NCBI GenBank assembly: GCA_000934455.1
Contig: KN883539.1
Location: forward strand, 44,632 to 85,508
Reading direction: 5' to 3'
Source of the DNA: Apostichopus parvimensis
Lineage: Eukaryota > Echinodermata > Holothuroidea > Aspidochirotida > Stichopodidae
DNA: 40,877 nt
A program made the translations under genes and the position numbers. Positions 1 through 10,173 of this stretch are shown here, piece after piece. Below the pieces are notes generated by a model. That model did no database searches. It was not told the DNA's origin and saw only the letters and a program-made list of their open reading frames with translations. The first letter of the stretch is position 1; the number at the start of each line of letters is the position of its first letter.

Positions 1-825
1 ACTTTGTGACAATAGGACCCCACCACATCTACATAGGGCCAAGCTTATAGTCCTAACTGCTAATTGCGGGTAGCATGATGATCCTTAAGAAACATACAAA
101 ATGTCTTTAGTGGGAGTAAATAGCTCACTTTGTGACAATAGGACCCCACCACATCTACATAGGGCCAAGCTTATAGTCCTTACTGCTAATCACTGGTAGC
201 TGCTGATTCTTAAGAAACATTCGAAATAAATTTAGTGCGAGTAAATAGCTCACTTTGTGACAATAGGACCCCAACACATCTGTATTATTAATGGCCAAGC
301 TTATAGTCCTAACTGCTAATTGCTGGTAGCATGATGATCCTTTAGAAACATTCAAAATATGAGTAAATAGCTCACTTTGTGACCATAGGACCCAAACACA
401 TCCACATAGGGCCAAGCTTATATCCGAACTGCTAATCGCTGGTAGCTGTTGAGCCTTAAGAAACATTAAAAATAACTCTAGTATGAGTAAATAGCTCACT
501 TAGTGACAATAGGACCCCAACACATCTATGTAGGGCCAAGCTTATAGTCCTAACTGCTAATCGCTGGTAGCTGCTGAGCATTAAGAAACATTCAAAATAG
601 TTTTTGTGTGCGTAAATAGCTCACTTTGTGAAAATAGGACCCCAACACATCTACATAGGGTCAAGCTTATAGTCCTAACTGCTAATCACTGGTAGCTGAT
701 GATCCTTAAAAACATTCAAAATATGAGTAAATTGCTCACTTTGTGACAATTGCCCCCAACACATCTATATAGGGCCAAGCTTATAGTCCTAACTGTTAAT
801 CATTTGTAGAGCTGCTGATTCTTAA
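1..825. repeat. ~121-bp tandem repeat array, left block
   Basis: About seven copies of a ~118-126 bp unit. Recurring landmarks are 'agctcactttgtgacaat', 'gggccaagcttatagtcc' and 'cttaagaaacattc'. The copies differ by point changes and small indels. The array runs off the left edge of the window. It is interrupted at the TTAA at 822-825 and resumes at 7141, so it is older than the transposon between them. The short open frames in it are by-products of the repeat and I do not call genes here. Confidence 0.95.
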
Positions 826-1406
826 AGGTCAAGTGACACGTAAACTTGACTTTACATAATTTAAAACTTAACAATTCTTATGTTAAGAAAAACCCAACAC
901 CGCGATCATTTTCCGTCTCCAAAGGGGTAGAAATCGGTAAAAAGTACTATTACGTAATAGATTCAGTGACGTCAGGGGGGGGGGGGGAGCGCAGAAGAGT
1001 GCAAACATGTTATATTCTGCGCAGTGTATTGGGTATGTAGAAATCTCAAAATTCTCGAAAATATTACATTTCTCCGCAGTCTGTTACAAGAAAGTTAAGA
1101 TTGGGATTTAGATGAAAACTCACAAATTGATACATAAGACATCGTACAAAACATTTAATGACTTCTTTTTTCAAAAATTCCTTGCATTTTTTTCCTATCA
1201 AGCAACATAACCTCCGCAAAAATCGGCCAAATTGACTCGTTCAGGGAAAGTTGAAAACAAATGACGTCATTTATTTACCAAGTCGAAAGTGCATGATATC
1301 GTCGCAGGGAACTGCTCATTGCTACCACATAAAGTTGCTATAGAGGGACTGTAGTACGCATATATACACAGCACCGCATACACAGCATAGCTATACATAT
1401 CGCGAA

Positions 1407-3290
1407 ATGGCTGCCGGTGGCATTGACTCACAGTATTCAGATAGCAATAGCGAAGAAGGCCGGGAAATGGAAGACATGGTCGACAATCGTGGGGAAGTTA
1501 TTCCCTACATGTTCGAACTGGAGACCAGCGAAGATGGAAGCGGGATCGGACAGCGATGTCTAAATTGATCGTCTTGACGGAACACAATGGTAACGTTAAT
1601 CCTAGCGTACTATAGTATTAGTATATAGGCTAGTTGTGTCACTAGTTAGGCATATAGAACCGATAAATGTTTTTTAACTTTGCTCATACTCTTAGCTAGC
1701 CAAATTTGTTGATGGGGCAGCAAAATAACATGAGAGTGTGGTCTAGTTAAGTTAAGGAAGTTACTATTTTCCTTAAAAGTTGTGGCAGAACATGCCTCAG
1801 GAACATGTCACACAGACATAAATCATTTGGTTAGTAGATTGAAGGAGCCAATTGGAAGAGTGCACAGCAAATTCAGAGGTGGTCTATTACTAGTATTATT
1901 AGTCTTCCTAGCAGTAGTGGCAAATTAGTAAAGTTACCACAAATCAGGGAAAGGGGGGGGGGGGGGGGAGAAGGGGGGCACCTCACACCAGCTTTTCGTC
2001 ATTTTCGCTTAAGCTAATGGCATAACCAGATTTTCTGAATCTAGCGAATGGATTCAGAAGTGGGAAAAAGAGTTGGAAACGAGGCAACATCGGCCTGTTT
2101 TATTTTCCTTTGCAGCATTGTCCCCACAGAGGCAAGACTTCTTAGAAGAGGCTACCCCCTCCTTGCTAGTTATGTCACTTGTAAGGAGCTTCAATTGTAG
2201 ACTGCCCTTCAGAGGTTGTGCCCCTTTTCCATTTTGACATGTTAGTAGGCCGTTATGAAGTCATTGAAAATTGGCTCTTTATCATTTGAACTGGTTTGTA
2301 TTGGTTACAGACCTGTGTCATTGTGGCCAGTGTGCTGTGATGCCTACAGCAAGGGAGTGTAGATGCTGCAGCGAAATAGATAAAGTAAGGACTGATGGAT
2401 GAAGAAGGTGCTGCATGCATCACCTTACACCCAGGTTTTGAAGCTGTGTGCCTGAACCCATGGGTGCTACAGACAGCCTACTACGTGCACCGTCAACAGT
2501 ATGGTGGACGTGCACAGGAAAACAGCATCCATGAGTAAGTAGAGAATACATTATTTTTATTGTATACCTTTATTCATTGCTCTGACCTGCTGTTGAAAGA
2601 TGTTACAATACAGAGGGTGTGCTTGTTTGTATTAATAGTTTAGTTTTGTTGTGTTGTGAAAGGAATTACATTAAGATATAGATTAGATCAAGAAAATTTG
2701 TGCACCATGTTCAAAACCTGCTTCTGATTAGGACATTTTGTCCAAAAACAAAAACTGGTGTATTGTCCTTGAGGTTAACCCTTATCATGCTGACTGACAT
2801 AGTAGTCATTTACACTGAGCCATGGAACCAAATGCCACACAAAAAATTTCCACCATGCTTGTGCATGATCCCTTTACAAATTTTAGTCCCCGAGATACCA
2901 TGATCAGTTTGTATAAATGGTATAGCTAGGCTAACTTTAGGAGAGGCAGATTTAGGGGCCAAGCAAATTCTGGAAATCATATAGAGATTTATTTTAAAAT
3001 TGACGTCCCCAGATGGCTACCAAGCTTTTGTGTGTCTTCAACTTTCATAGCTGGTTTTCATATGATTATTTTACAGGAAATACAGACACACAGCATATGT
3101 CCCCAGACAACTTTTACGGATGTGCTGGCAGTTTTTAGGGAAGGAGGTTTGTGTTGTTCTCCCATCCTATGCAGTAAGGAGGATTCGAGAAGCTTTTCCA
3201 TCTGAACAGTATGAAGGGTTTAAATTACCAAGACTGAGAATGTGGACTGTGTATGCCAAGTCAAAGTATCATTTCTGCAAAGTTTTATAG
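1407..3290 (+). pseudogene. P2X7-tail-like zinc-binding domain gene, three-exon relic
   Basis: Three exon-like blocks can be read: 1407-1589, 2311-2534 and 3077-3290. The first begins MAAGGIDSQYSDSNSEEG, is acidic and contains PYMFELE, followed in another frame by RLDGTQW. The second holds CHCGQCAVMPT and ECRCCSEI, then in a shifted frame CLNPWVLQTAYYVHRQQYG. The third continues YRHTAYVPRQLLRMCWQFLG and VVLPSYAVRRIREAFPSEQY, ending at TAG 3288-3290. The order of the Cys-rich motif, LNPWVLQ.AY, YR.TAYR and the VLPS..V..IR..FPS.. block matches the cytoplasmic 'ballast' domain of P2X7 receptors and the many stand-alone invertebrate 'P2X7-like' genes. There is no channel part. At least two frameshifts and an in-frame TAA (1561-1563) break it. 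It sits inside the Kolobok-like element, so it may be transposon-borne. Its function is unknown. Confidence 0.7.
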
Positions 3291-4165
3291 AAACAGGGCT
3301 CAGTCCTGTCTGGTTTGTGGCTGAATGGTGAACATTTTGGATTCCAGCATACATTTTTCTGGTTCACGGTATTAACTACAATCTTGGATGAAATTTTACA
3401 TTGTTCGATTGATTATACAATATCTATTCAGAAGTTTTCAAAAGCCTTCAGTACCCCTTCAAGTTTGGGAAGTACATAACAGTAATAAATAATGAAAACT
3501 CAAGTTAATTTTTTGTATGTATTCTCTCTTGTAAGCAAAGCTGTCACTTCTAGTAGCCTGCCAACAAAATCTGGATGATTGAAATGTCAAATATACTAGC
3601 CTAAAATAGAAGAACAGTTTGAATAAAGTAGCCTAAACCACTATGTAAATGGGATCTGGAGAGCTTAGGCTTTCATTTGAATAAAAGTGTAATGAAAATA
3701 AATCTGAAATTGTTCATTAATCCATGGAATATCAAGGTTACTTGATAATAAATGTGAAAAAAAAAAATCACATTTTATCCCATGCGGGGAACAAACAGCA
3801 AATTTCTGTCGATTCATTTCCAGAAAAATAAAAAATTGGCAACATGTTTGAAACACCAAATTCGCATACAAATATTAAGTCAGCATGAAATTGATATTGA
3901 TGAAGTCTAAGCTCTCTAGAGAGGAATACTTGTCATTGGAACTTTGTTTAAATATAATGTTATTATTTAGTTAGTTACAATGGAACCAGATGTAAGTAAA
4001 ACTTTAATGTAAGACTTTAGCAACTTCCCTAAAGGCTGGTAGCGACCTGTTAATTAACACTGCTCTGTAGCTGTGCCAAAACATCCAGTGAACAGACGAT
4101 TCACAGAGTTGATTGCTCCCCACTACAATGATACAAAATTAGAAATTGGGAGGCCATCAACCACT
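3291..4165. other. Non-coding interior of the Kolobok-like element
   Basis: AT-rich sequence between the plus-strand P2X7-like relic and the minus-strand transposase tail. The short frames here match nothing I know, and I see no RNA gene. Confidence 0.5.
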
Positions 4166-4417
4166 TCAGCAAAGCTTTTGAAATCTGCTTCGGTGTTGTT
4201 TTATGGCATATTCATTGTTCGGATGAACATAGGAGCTTGCAAGTGGTGGTGGCTCTTCTCTGACAGGAACAGGACACTCCTCTCCCAGAGTTCCACTTCT
4301 GCAGAAGTTGTGCAAGCAGTCAAAAAGTTCCCATACGTAATCTGTAGAACAGTAAAGATATGAAGAATCATATAATAATAGTTTATAAAACATACCATTT
4401 AGATAGAGGCACTCCAA
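4166..4417 (-). pseudogene. Probable transposase C-terminal relic (Kolobok-like)
   Basis: The minus-strand frame ends with EEPPPLASSYVHPNNEYAI followed by KQHRSRF. The pattern of a proline-rich segment, then PN.E.AI..H.SRF near the end, resembles the tails of Kolobok-type transposases as I remember them. The orientation agrees with the THAP relic at 6615-6885 and the acidic Ser/Pro linker at 5048-5299, so the three could be parts of one transposase gene reading right to left. The stretch between this and the linker is full of stops and frameshifts. No catalytic residues can be assigned. Confidence 0.4.
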
Positions 4418-5047
4418 TCACTCCATTTCGGTCAATAGTCATGGCACAATGCACAGTTGTCAGTCAAGTCTTTGGATGCCCAACTAAGGCCACAGCTGAT
4501 ACACCTCGATTAGTGTGGATACATGGGTCAGTTTTTACCTGACAACCTGTGCCTGAACAATACCAATATATTTTTTACCGATTACAACAGAAACCCTACA
4601 CCTGTTTGTGCACCTAATATTATGGATTATGTAATCTTCAGCAGGATGTGTGGTTATTGTCTCGGTAGCTTAACCACTGTTTATGTTGTAAAGTAAACAT
4701 GTGGACAGAGTAACATCCTGTCCCATCCTCTTGTAATCCATGGTAAAAGAGTGTATAAGATGCAACTTTCACCATTTGTATTCAGTAGCAGATATCCAGC
4801 CAAGTGAAGATATAAAATACTCTGTTAAATCCAACTTCCTGTTTGTGCCTTTATTTCTTGTTCACATACCGATGTGACAACTCTACCAGATACAGTATGT
4901 ATACGCTAATGGAAGTAAAGACTGATGGCCTCACTACACATTCCAGACTGCCCCACAGTGTTGGTGTCAAAATTAATAATGATCCTCTTTCCAGAAAGTG
5001 ATAGCACAAATTGATTTTCCAGACTAATCTACTATCAATCTTGAAAA

Positions 5048-5299
5048 TCACCTTGAAGCATCATCTTTGTCATGTTCAGATTCATCAGATGAGTGAACTG
5101 ATGGAGTGTAGTCCGGACTACCTGGCGGTTTTTCGGTGTATCCCAATGAGGATGCCACAGCAGCAGACGGACCATCATCGCAACTGTGAGATGGCCCTGG
5201 TTGCTTTGATGGTGTTCTTGTCTCTGTTGGTCCAGTCAGCAACTTCAATGGTGGTAGGGGGACCAGTGAACACTGGACTTCTACATGTGTTACATTCAC
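5048..5299 (-). pseudogene. Ser/Pro-rich acidic linker of the THAP transposase relic
   Basis: An 83-codon minus-strand frame containing PSKQPGPSHSCDDG and SPDYTPSVHSSDESEHD. It is low-complexity, acidic and Ser/Pro-rich, as expected for the spacer between an N-terminal THAP finger and the catalytic part of a Kolobok-type transposase. It lies between the THAP relic (6885 to 6615) and the tail relic (4417 to 4166) on the same strand. Identity rests on context more than on sequence. Confidence 0.4.
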
Positions 5300-6614
5300 T
5301 GAAAATTAGAATGAACGAATATTATACCACATACATACAGTAGGCTGCTCTTGGACATGGGTCAGCCGCCTAGATGGTTCACTTATCTTTTCTCAAGGAG
5401 AGCATATCCTCTGACTTTATGTGGCTGCAAAAATTTGGGCCACTCACACCATGAGCATTGCAAATGACTTCAGCTTGGTTTCATATAGTATAACTACAAT
5501 GTTATCTCCCTTCTCTCAGTAACTATAGATGTAGCCTATATATTTTCCTGTGAAGCCATCAGGTATAGCCTCCTCAACCACTCTCGTCAGGCAGGCGGAT
5601 ATGATGGATAAAATACAATGTATGTTAATCCCCTAGCCAGCCTGCCCGATGTGCAGTTTTAATTGCTAATTTGCTTTCAACGAGTACTGTTTCTAAAATT
5701 TTGGCCCCTGTACTCACTTCTGCTATAGAATACTCTATATAGATGTATGAAAGTTTTCTTCTTCTTCCTTGTATTACCCTAGCTTACACTTCTCTACCAC
5801 CAACCCCCCCATCAATCACTCTAAAAATATGTCTATTTATGGGGACCTTTTGGGCGTCATACTGCTGCCTCCCTTTTGTCGGGTAGCTTGCCCCCCATAT
5901 ATACGCCTTGATGTTTTACTGGTGGAGATTCCTTGTATCCTGTTCAAAACTGACTACTTAAATCTTTAATGCCTGTGACCACCCTCCCCTCCCCCCATTA
6001 CAAGCACATGTATATAAGATCATGCTACCTTTAGTTTAGATGGAGATGTACATTCTGCAGAATCCTGCCTTTGTATTTTCACTGCAGTTGGTTGGGGAAC
6101 AGCTTCTAGATTAATCTAAGTAGTGAAAATTGGGAAAGAAAATAACAAGGAAGTTATGAAAGTTCATTTAAGAAAGCAGTTTGATTTGTTTGAAAGCACC
6201 TGTCACAAGTGTTTTCTCATGTAACAAAAATTGCAGCCCTACCACCAAAAATGGCAAAATATAAGGATGTCATTTATTGTGTGTTGAGCTATGACTCTGA
6301 GTATGAAGATAGGTGGGAGCACATTATTGGGCAAAATGACATGTAAACATGTGATGCTTGTTATTCTGGATTTTTCAAGATGTACCACTGATCAAATGCT
6401 TTAATTAGCCCTAGCCTAAGCCTAACTTTATCGTCGCCATACCTAATTTAGGGCCTAACTAACTGAACGAAATTATAAGAATTAGCCTAAGTTAGTAATA
6501 ATACTAAGTTAGTCCTTGTAGTAGGCCTAGGCCAGAAAATAAACTTACTCTTTCCGATCCAGCTTCGCAACTACTGGTCTACACTTGTTTCTATCTCTCC
6601 TCGAGATTTGGAGA
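5300..6614. other. Non-coding interior of the Kolobok-like element
   Basis: No recognisable coding sequence on either strand. It probably corresponds to introns or decayed parts of the minus-strand transposase gene. TAGGCCTA-type motifs near 6410-6530 recur elsewhere in the window. Confidence 0.4.
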
Positions 6615-6885
6615 TACTTTCTCCAAATAGAGAAGGAACGGCATTGTCTTAAAGACGGCGAGCTGTTTGTGTCCCAACTTCCAAGTCCAAGTTGCGCGGA
6701 AAGGCGATAGGAAACGAAACTTTAACTAGTGAAGTGCGCACTGCACACATAAGATTCGCTCGAAGGTCCAAGCCAATCTTTACTAAGGCAGCTAGGCTGG
6801 CTGAGTACACTGGTACTAAGCTATCGCTGTATCCAGTGTTTGACGAACACGAAACTTTCTTGCACTGTTGTGCACCCATTCTCAT
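6615..6885 (-). pseudogene. THAP-type zinc finger relic (transposase N terminus)
   Basis: On the minus strand, the frame starting at 6885 reads MRMGAQQCKKVSCSSNTG, giving a C-x4-C pair. In a neighbouring frame (about 6787-6724) comes KDWLGPSSESYVCSAHF, which carries the conserved Trp and the C-x2-H pair. Back in the first frame (about 6650-6630) comes DNAVPSLF, matching the AVPxLF box that closes THAP domains. So the C2CH signature and the AVP box are in the right order and spacing but spread over two frames, with a stop just before the AVP box. THAP fingers bind transposon ends in Kolobok and P elements. With TTAA target duplications this points to Kolobok. Confidence 0.6.
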
Positions 6886-7140
6886 ATGATATTTTGTTTA
6901 CTGTCCGTGACGTATTGTTTATGTCTTGGATCTCGGTTAGCATATTAGGCCTATTTAGTTTTGGCAACTTTGGCAGTTCCCCCCGTGACGTCATTATCTT
7001 ACGGGATGAGCTTGGTTATTAACTTAATTAAAACAGCAAAGAAACAATCATGGAACTCCAAATTTGGAGTATAGGGTTTTGATATATAGCGTCTCAATTT
7101 GTGCAAGTTTGAAGGGAATCTGCTACGTGTCACCTGACCT

Positions 7141-7530
7141 TTAAGAAACATTCAAAATAACTTTAATAGTGTGAGTAAATAGCTCCCTTTGTGACAATAG
7201 GACCCCAACACATATACATAGGGCCAAGCTTATAGTCCTAACTGCTAATTACTGGTAGCTGCTGATTCTTAAGAAACATTCGAAATAACTTTAGTGTGAG
7301 TAAATAGCTCCCTTTGTGACAATAGGATCCCAACACATAGATATATAGGGCCAAGCTTATAGTCCTAACTGCTAATCGCTAGTAGCTGCTGAGCCTTAAG
7401 AAACATTCAAAATAACTTTAGTGTTAGTAAATAGCTCACTTTGTGACAATAGGACCCCTACACATCTACGTAGGGACAATCTTATAGTCCTAACTGCTAA
7501 TTGCTGGTAGCTGCTGATCATTAAGAAACT
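7141..7530. repeat. ~121-bp tandem repeat array, right block
   Basis: About three more copies of the unit seen in 1-825 (for example 'agctccctttgtgacaatag' and 'gggccaagcttatagtcc'). The first half-unit completes the unit cut at 822-825 by the transposon. The array ends near 7530 after 'cattaagaaac'. Confidence 0.95.
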
Positions 7531-8288
7531 GTGGACATTTCGGTATGTTTTCGATGGGATGGATCATATTTCAACTTCAGGGTCAATAGTGGGGAGTATG
7601 ATACAGTGTTGTACAGTATATACCAAAACAGTTTTGCACCGAAACTTTGCATCTTGAATCATTTGTGGTCTAACAAAGCTAGAATTGATGTTATGAGTAT
7701 TTGATGTATGTGTAGAGTAGATTAATACTTTACGCATTCCATGTTTTATGTAGTGGAATGATCTCACAAGTACAGTCACTGCTCTTTTCCGTATCCCTGT
7801 AAGAAGGAATATGGCATGAAATTACCAATGACATTGTTCTGGCATATCCAAATTAATGTTTTAATGTAGAAATCAGCTTGTTATGGTATATTCAGGAATA
7901 AAAATATGAGTTTTCATAGTCAATTTGTATATGGACAAATTGTCCTGTACGTCACATGTCCCATATGTCACAGGACAATTTTCATATTTGTAATCACTGT
8001 ACTGGAATGGCTTCATTTTTTTTTTCTAATGAGTTACAGCTTAGCCCTTGGAAGGTTAGGCTATTCACTAGTGATAACAGCTTGATCACTGCCCTCCTAA
8101 TTTCAGAGGGGTTTCAGCTTTGCTCTTTAGTAAAAAAACACAAAATTCTCTGGTCCCATAGTCACACTGTACATTAATTAAGATGGGACCTAATTAAAGC
8201 AAGTGTAGGAAATCTTCATGAGTTTGTAATAAAGTAGCAGCAATAACAAATATGAAAACCTGAAAAAGTTTCTGGAATATAGATTTTT
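7531..8288. other. Intergenic, nothing recognised
   Basis: AT-rich sequence with a short poly-T run near 8016. The small frames on both strands show no family motif, and there is no RNA gene that I can see. Confidence 0.5.
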
Positions 8289-9819
8289 GGTTCCTTGCTA
8301 AAAGCAAAGGAACCTATGTATTCAGGTTTGTATGCGTGTGTGTGTGTGTATGTATGTATGTGTGTATGGGTGTGTGTGTGTGTGTGACGCTTTAGCTTGT
8401 ATGCACGATAACTCAACAAGGGAATGACTGATCATGATCAAACTTGGTGGGTGGAAAGCACATAGTAAGAGGAAGATCCCTATTGTTTTTGGTGCCCACA
8501 AAGGTCACCAAAGGTCAGTTATGGTCCAAAAAACCCAAAATACTAAAACTGCAATAACTCCCAGTGCCAATGTGTGACAAGGTTGATATTTTGGGACAAG
8601 TTGTGAACTGGTTAGGGGAACATTTTGAAACTTAACGGTCATGTGATCTGAGGTCACCAAAGGTCAATTAATGTTAAAAAACAAGTATTTTTGCGATTAC
8701 TTGAGAACGAATTGTCCGTTAGGGTCGGGAGTTGCTTCAATGTAATCCAATTGTCGACCCGCATCTGGGTGACCCTTGACCTCAATTTGACCTCTGGTGA
8801 CCTTTACCTGTTTTGGGGATTTTTACAGTTGCGATGCTATTTTCAGATGTCAAAGGTACCTTCCGATCATAAATATTGATAGGTTGACCCCTGTGTGACC
8901 TTTGTGTGCGAACTTATATGGGGTCAAAGTTTTTGGTCGGAGTTAGGATGGCAGTACAGACTTGTCGTGTTGATTTTTGGAATCAGGAGATCAAACTACA
9001 TCTGAAACCAAGGTCAAAAGGTCAAAGGTCACATTAGAAAATGGGCGAAAAAGAAGTTTGGTTTTGATGCTAGATTTGGATATCAAAGGTACCTTCCGAT
9101 CAAAAATGTCAATAGATTGACACCTGGGTGACCTTTGTGTGTAAAGTTATACGAGGTCAAAGTTAATTTTCAGACATTTAATGCAATAACTCCCAGTGCC
9201 AAGGTGTGACACAGTTGATATTTTGGGACAAGTTGCGAATGGTATAGGGGAATATTTTCAAACTTAACGGTAATGTGATCCAAGGACACCAAAGGTCAAT
9301 TAATGTTAAAAAAATAGTATTTTGGGGGAGAAAATGGGCAAAGAAAAAATAGTTGAATTTTTACAGTTTTGATGCTCTATTTAGGTCTCATCGATCAAAA
9401 ATGTCAATGGGTTGACCCCCGGGTGACCTTTGTGAAGTTATACAAGTTCAAAGTTCATTTTTAGACATTTAATGCAATTAACTCCCAGTGCCAAGGTCTG
9501 ACACGATTGATATTTTGGGACAAGTTGTGAATGGGGCGGTGGAACATTTTCAAACTTAACGGTCATGTGATCTGAGGTCACCGGTGTTATCATATCTGTT
9601 GACCCGCTTGTAGGTGATCTTACATTTTCAACGCCATATTCAGATCTCAAAAGTGCCTTCCAATCAAAAATCCGATCACAATTTGTGATCACAAAAGTGT
9701 TGGCTATATTGTTAGTTACTTTATGGGTACATGTAGGACCACAATTACTTGGACTATTTGAGTCTAATCTTGCTATGATAATATTATGTGTATTGTCATA
9801 TACCCCTACGCAAGGAACC
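8289..9819. repeat. AGGTCA-rich interspersed repeat with inverted ends
   Basis: It starts with GGTTCCTTGC (8289-8298), which also folds back on AAAGGAACC just after it, and ends with the exact reverse complement GCAAGGAACC (9810-9819). After a TG microsatellite comes a body in which a block starting 'gcaataactcccagtgccaa' recurs near 8550, 9183 and 9474. Each block is followed by 'tgatattttgggacaagttg' and 'aacttaacggt.atgtgatc'. Short GGTCA/AGGTCA motifs are very frequent. This looks like a non-coding interspersed element with internal duplications. Its class is unknown. Confidence 0.6.
8330..8386. repeat. TG/TATG microsatellite
   Basis: Runs of tg, tatg and gtgt between 8334 and 8385, near the left end of the AGGTCA-rich repeat. 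Confidence 0.9.
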
Positions 9820-9918
9820 ACAGTGCCCTTAGGCTTTTGTTTATAACTTTTAGACACATTTAATTCTCTGAAATGTCCCGTATGTCACAGTGCAAATAGC
9901 TTGGAACTGCCCTATACA

Positions 9919-10060
9919 AAGATCATACATGTTAATACAGCAACTAAGATCATTCATGTTAATACAGCAACTAAGATCATTCATGTTAATACAGCAACTA
10001 AGATCATTCATGATAATACAGCAACTAAGATCATTAATACAGCAACTAATATCATTCATA
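9919..10060. repeat. 27-bp minisatellite upstream of the receptor gene
   Basis: Units of 27 bp beginning 'aagatcattcatgttaat' and ending 'acagcaact' at 9919, 9946, 9973 and 10000, then a 21-bp deleted unit at 10027 and a partial one. Because 27 is divisible by three it opens frames on both strands, which I do not regard as genes. It ends about 35 bp before a strong 3' splice site and 60 bp before the receptor ATG, so it lies in the promoter or in a 5' UTR intron. Confidence 0.95.
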
Positions 10061-10118
10061 TTATTTCTAACGATTGTTTCTCCTTTTGCTGCAGTTGATT
10101 AACACAGGATTCTTCACA
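10061..10118 (+). promoter_or_regulatory. Probable 5' UTR splice acceptor and leader
   Basis: A pyrimidine-rich tract followed by ctgcag at 10089-10094 is a good 3' splice site. The leader 10095-10118 then leads to ATG with A at -3 and G at +4, a favourable start context. This suggests an upstream non-coding first exon that I cannot locate. Confidence 0.5.
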
Positions 10119-10173
10119 ATGGGAAAGTTCACCGTACATTTGACCTTCTTCCTAGTGGTCCAGGTAGTCTGTG
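10119..10173 (+). CDS. Exon 1: signal peptide
   Basis: Encodes MGKFTVHLTFFLVVQVVC: a Lys near the start, then a hydrophobic core, as in a secretory signal peptide. The donor gtaagt follows directly, in phase 1. The ATG is chosen because it opens this peptide and has a favourable context (caca-ATG-G). Confidence 0.85.

Larger units (their letters stand above)
826..7140 (-). mobile_element. Kolobok-like DNA transposon, degenerate, 6.3 kb
   Basis: The ends are 17-bp terminal inverted repeats: AGGTCAAGTGACACGTA at 826-842, and the reverse complement of AGGTCAGGTGACACGTA at 7124-7140 (16 of 17 identical). Each is bordered by TTAA (822-825 and 7141-7144). Removing the element and one TTAA restores an uninterrupted tandem-repeat unit, which proves the insertion. 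TTAA target duplications are typical of the Kolobok and piggyBac superfamilies. A minus-strand THAP zinc-finger relic near the right end favours Kolobok. A second, plus-strand gene relic (P2X7-tail-like) lies in the left half. GACGTCA occurs near both ends (about 969 and 6984). The coding parts are broken by frameshifts and stops, so I see no active transposase. Confidence 0.8.

Noticed and set aside
1..825. CRISPR-like array
   Set aside because: The whole ~121-bp unit is repeated without unique spacers, in a eukaryotic genome; it is a plain tandem repeat.
9890..10102. Overlapping 65-70 codon frames on both strands with repeating 'IQQLRSFML'-like or 'NDLSCCI'-like peptides
   Set aside because: They arise from the 27-bp minisatellite, whose unit length is a multiple of three. 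No start context or family support.
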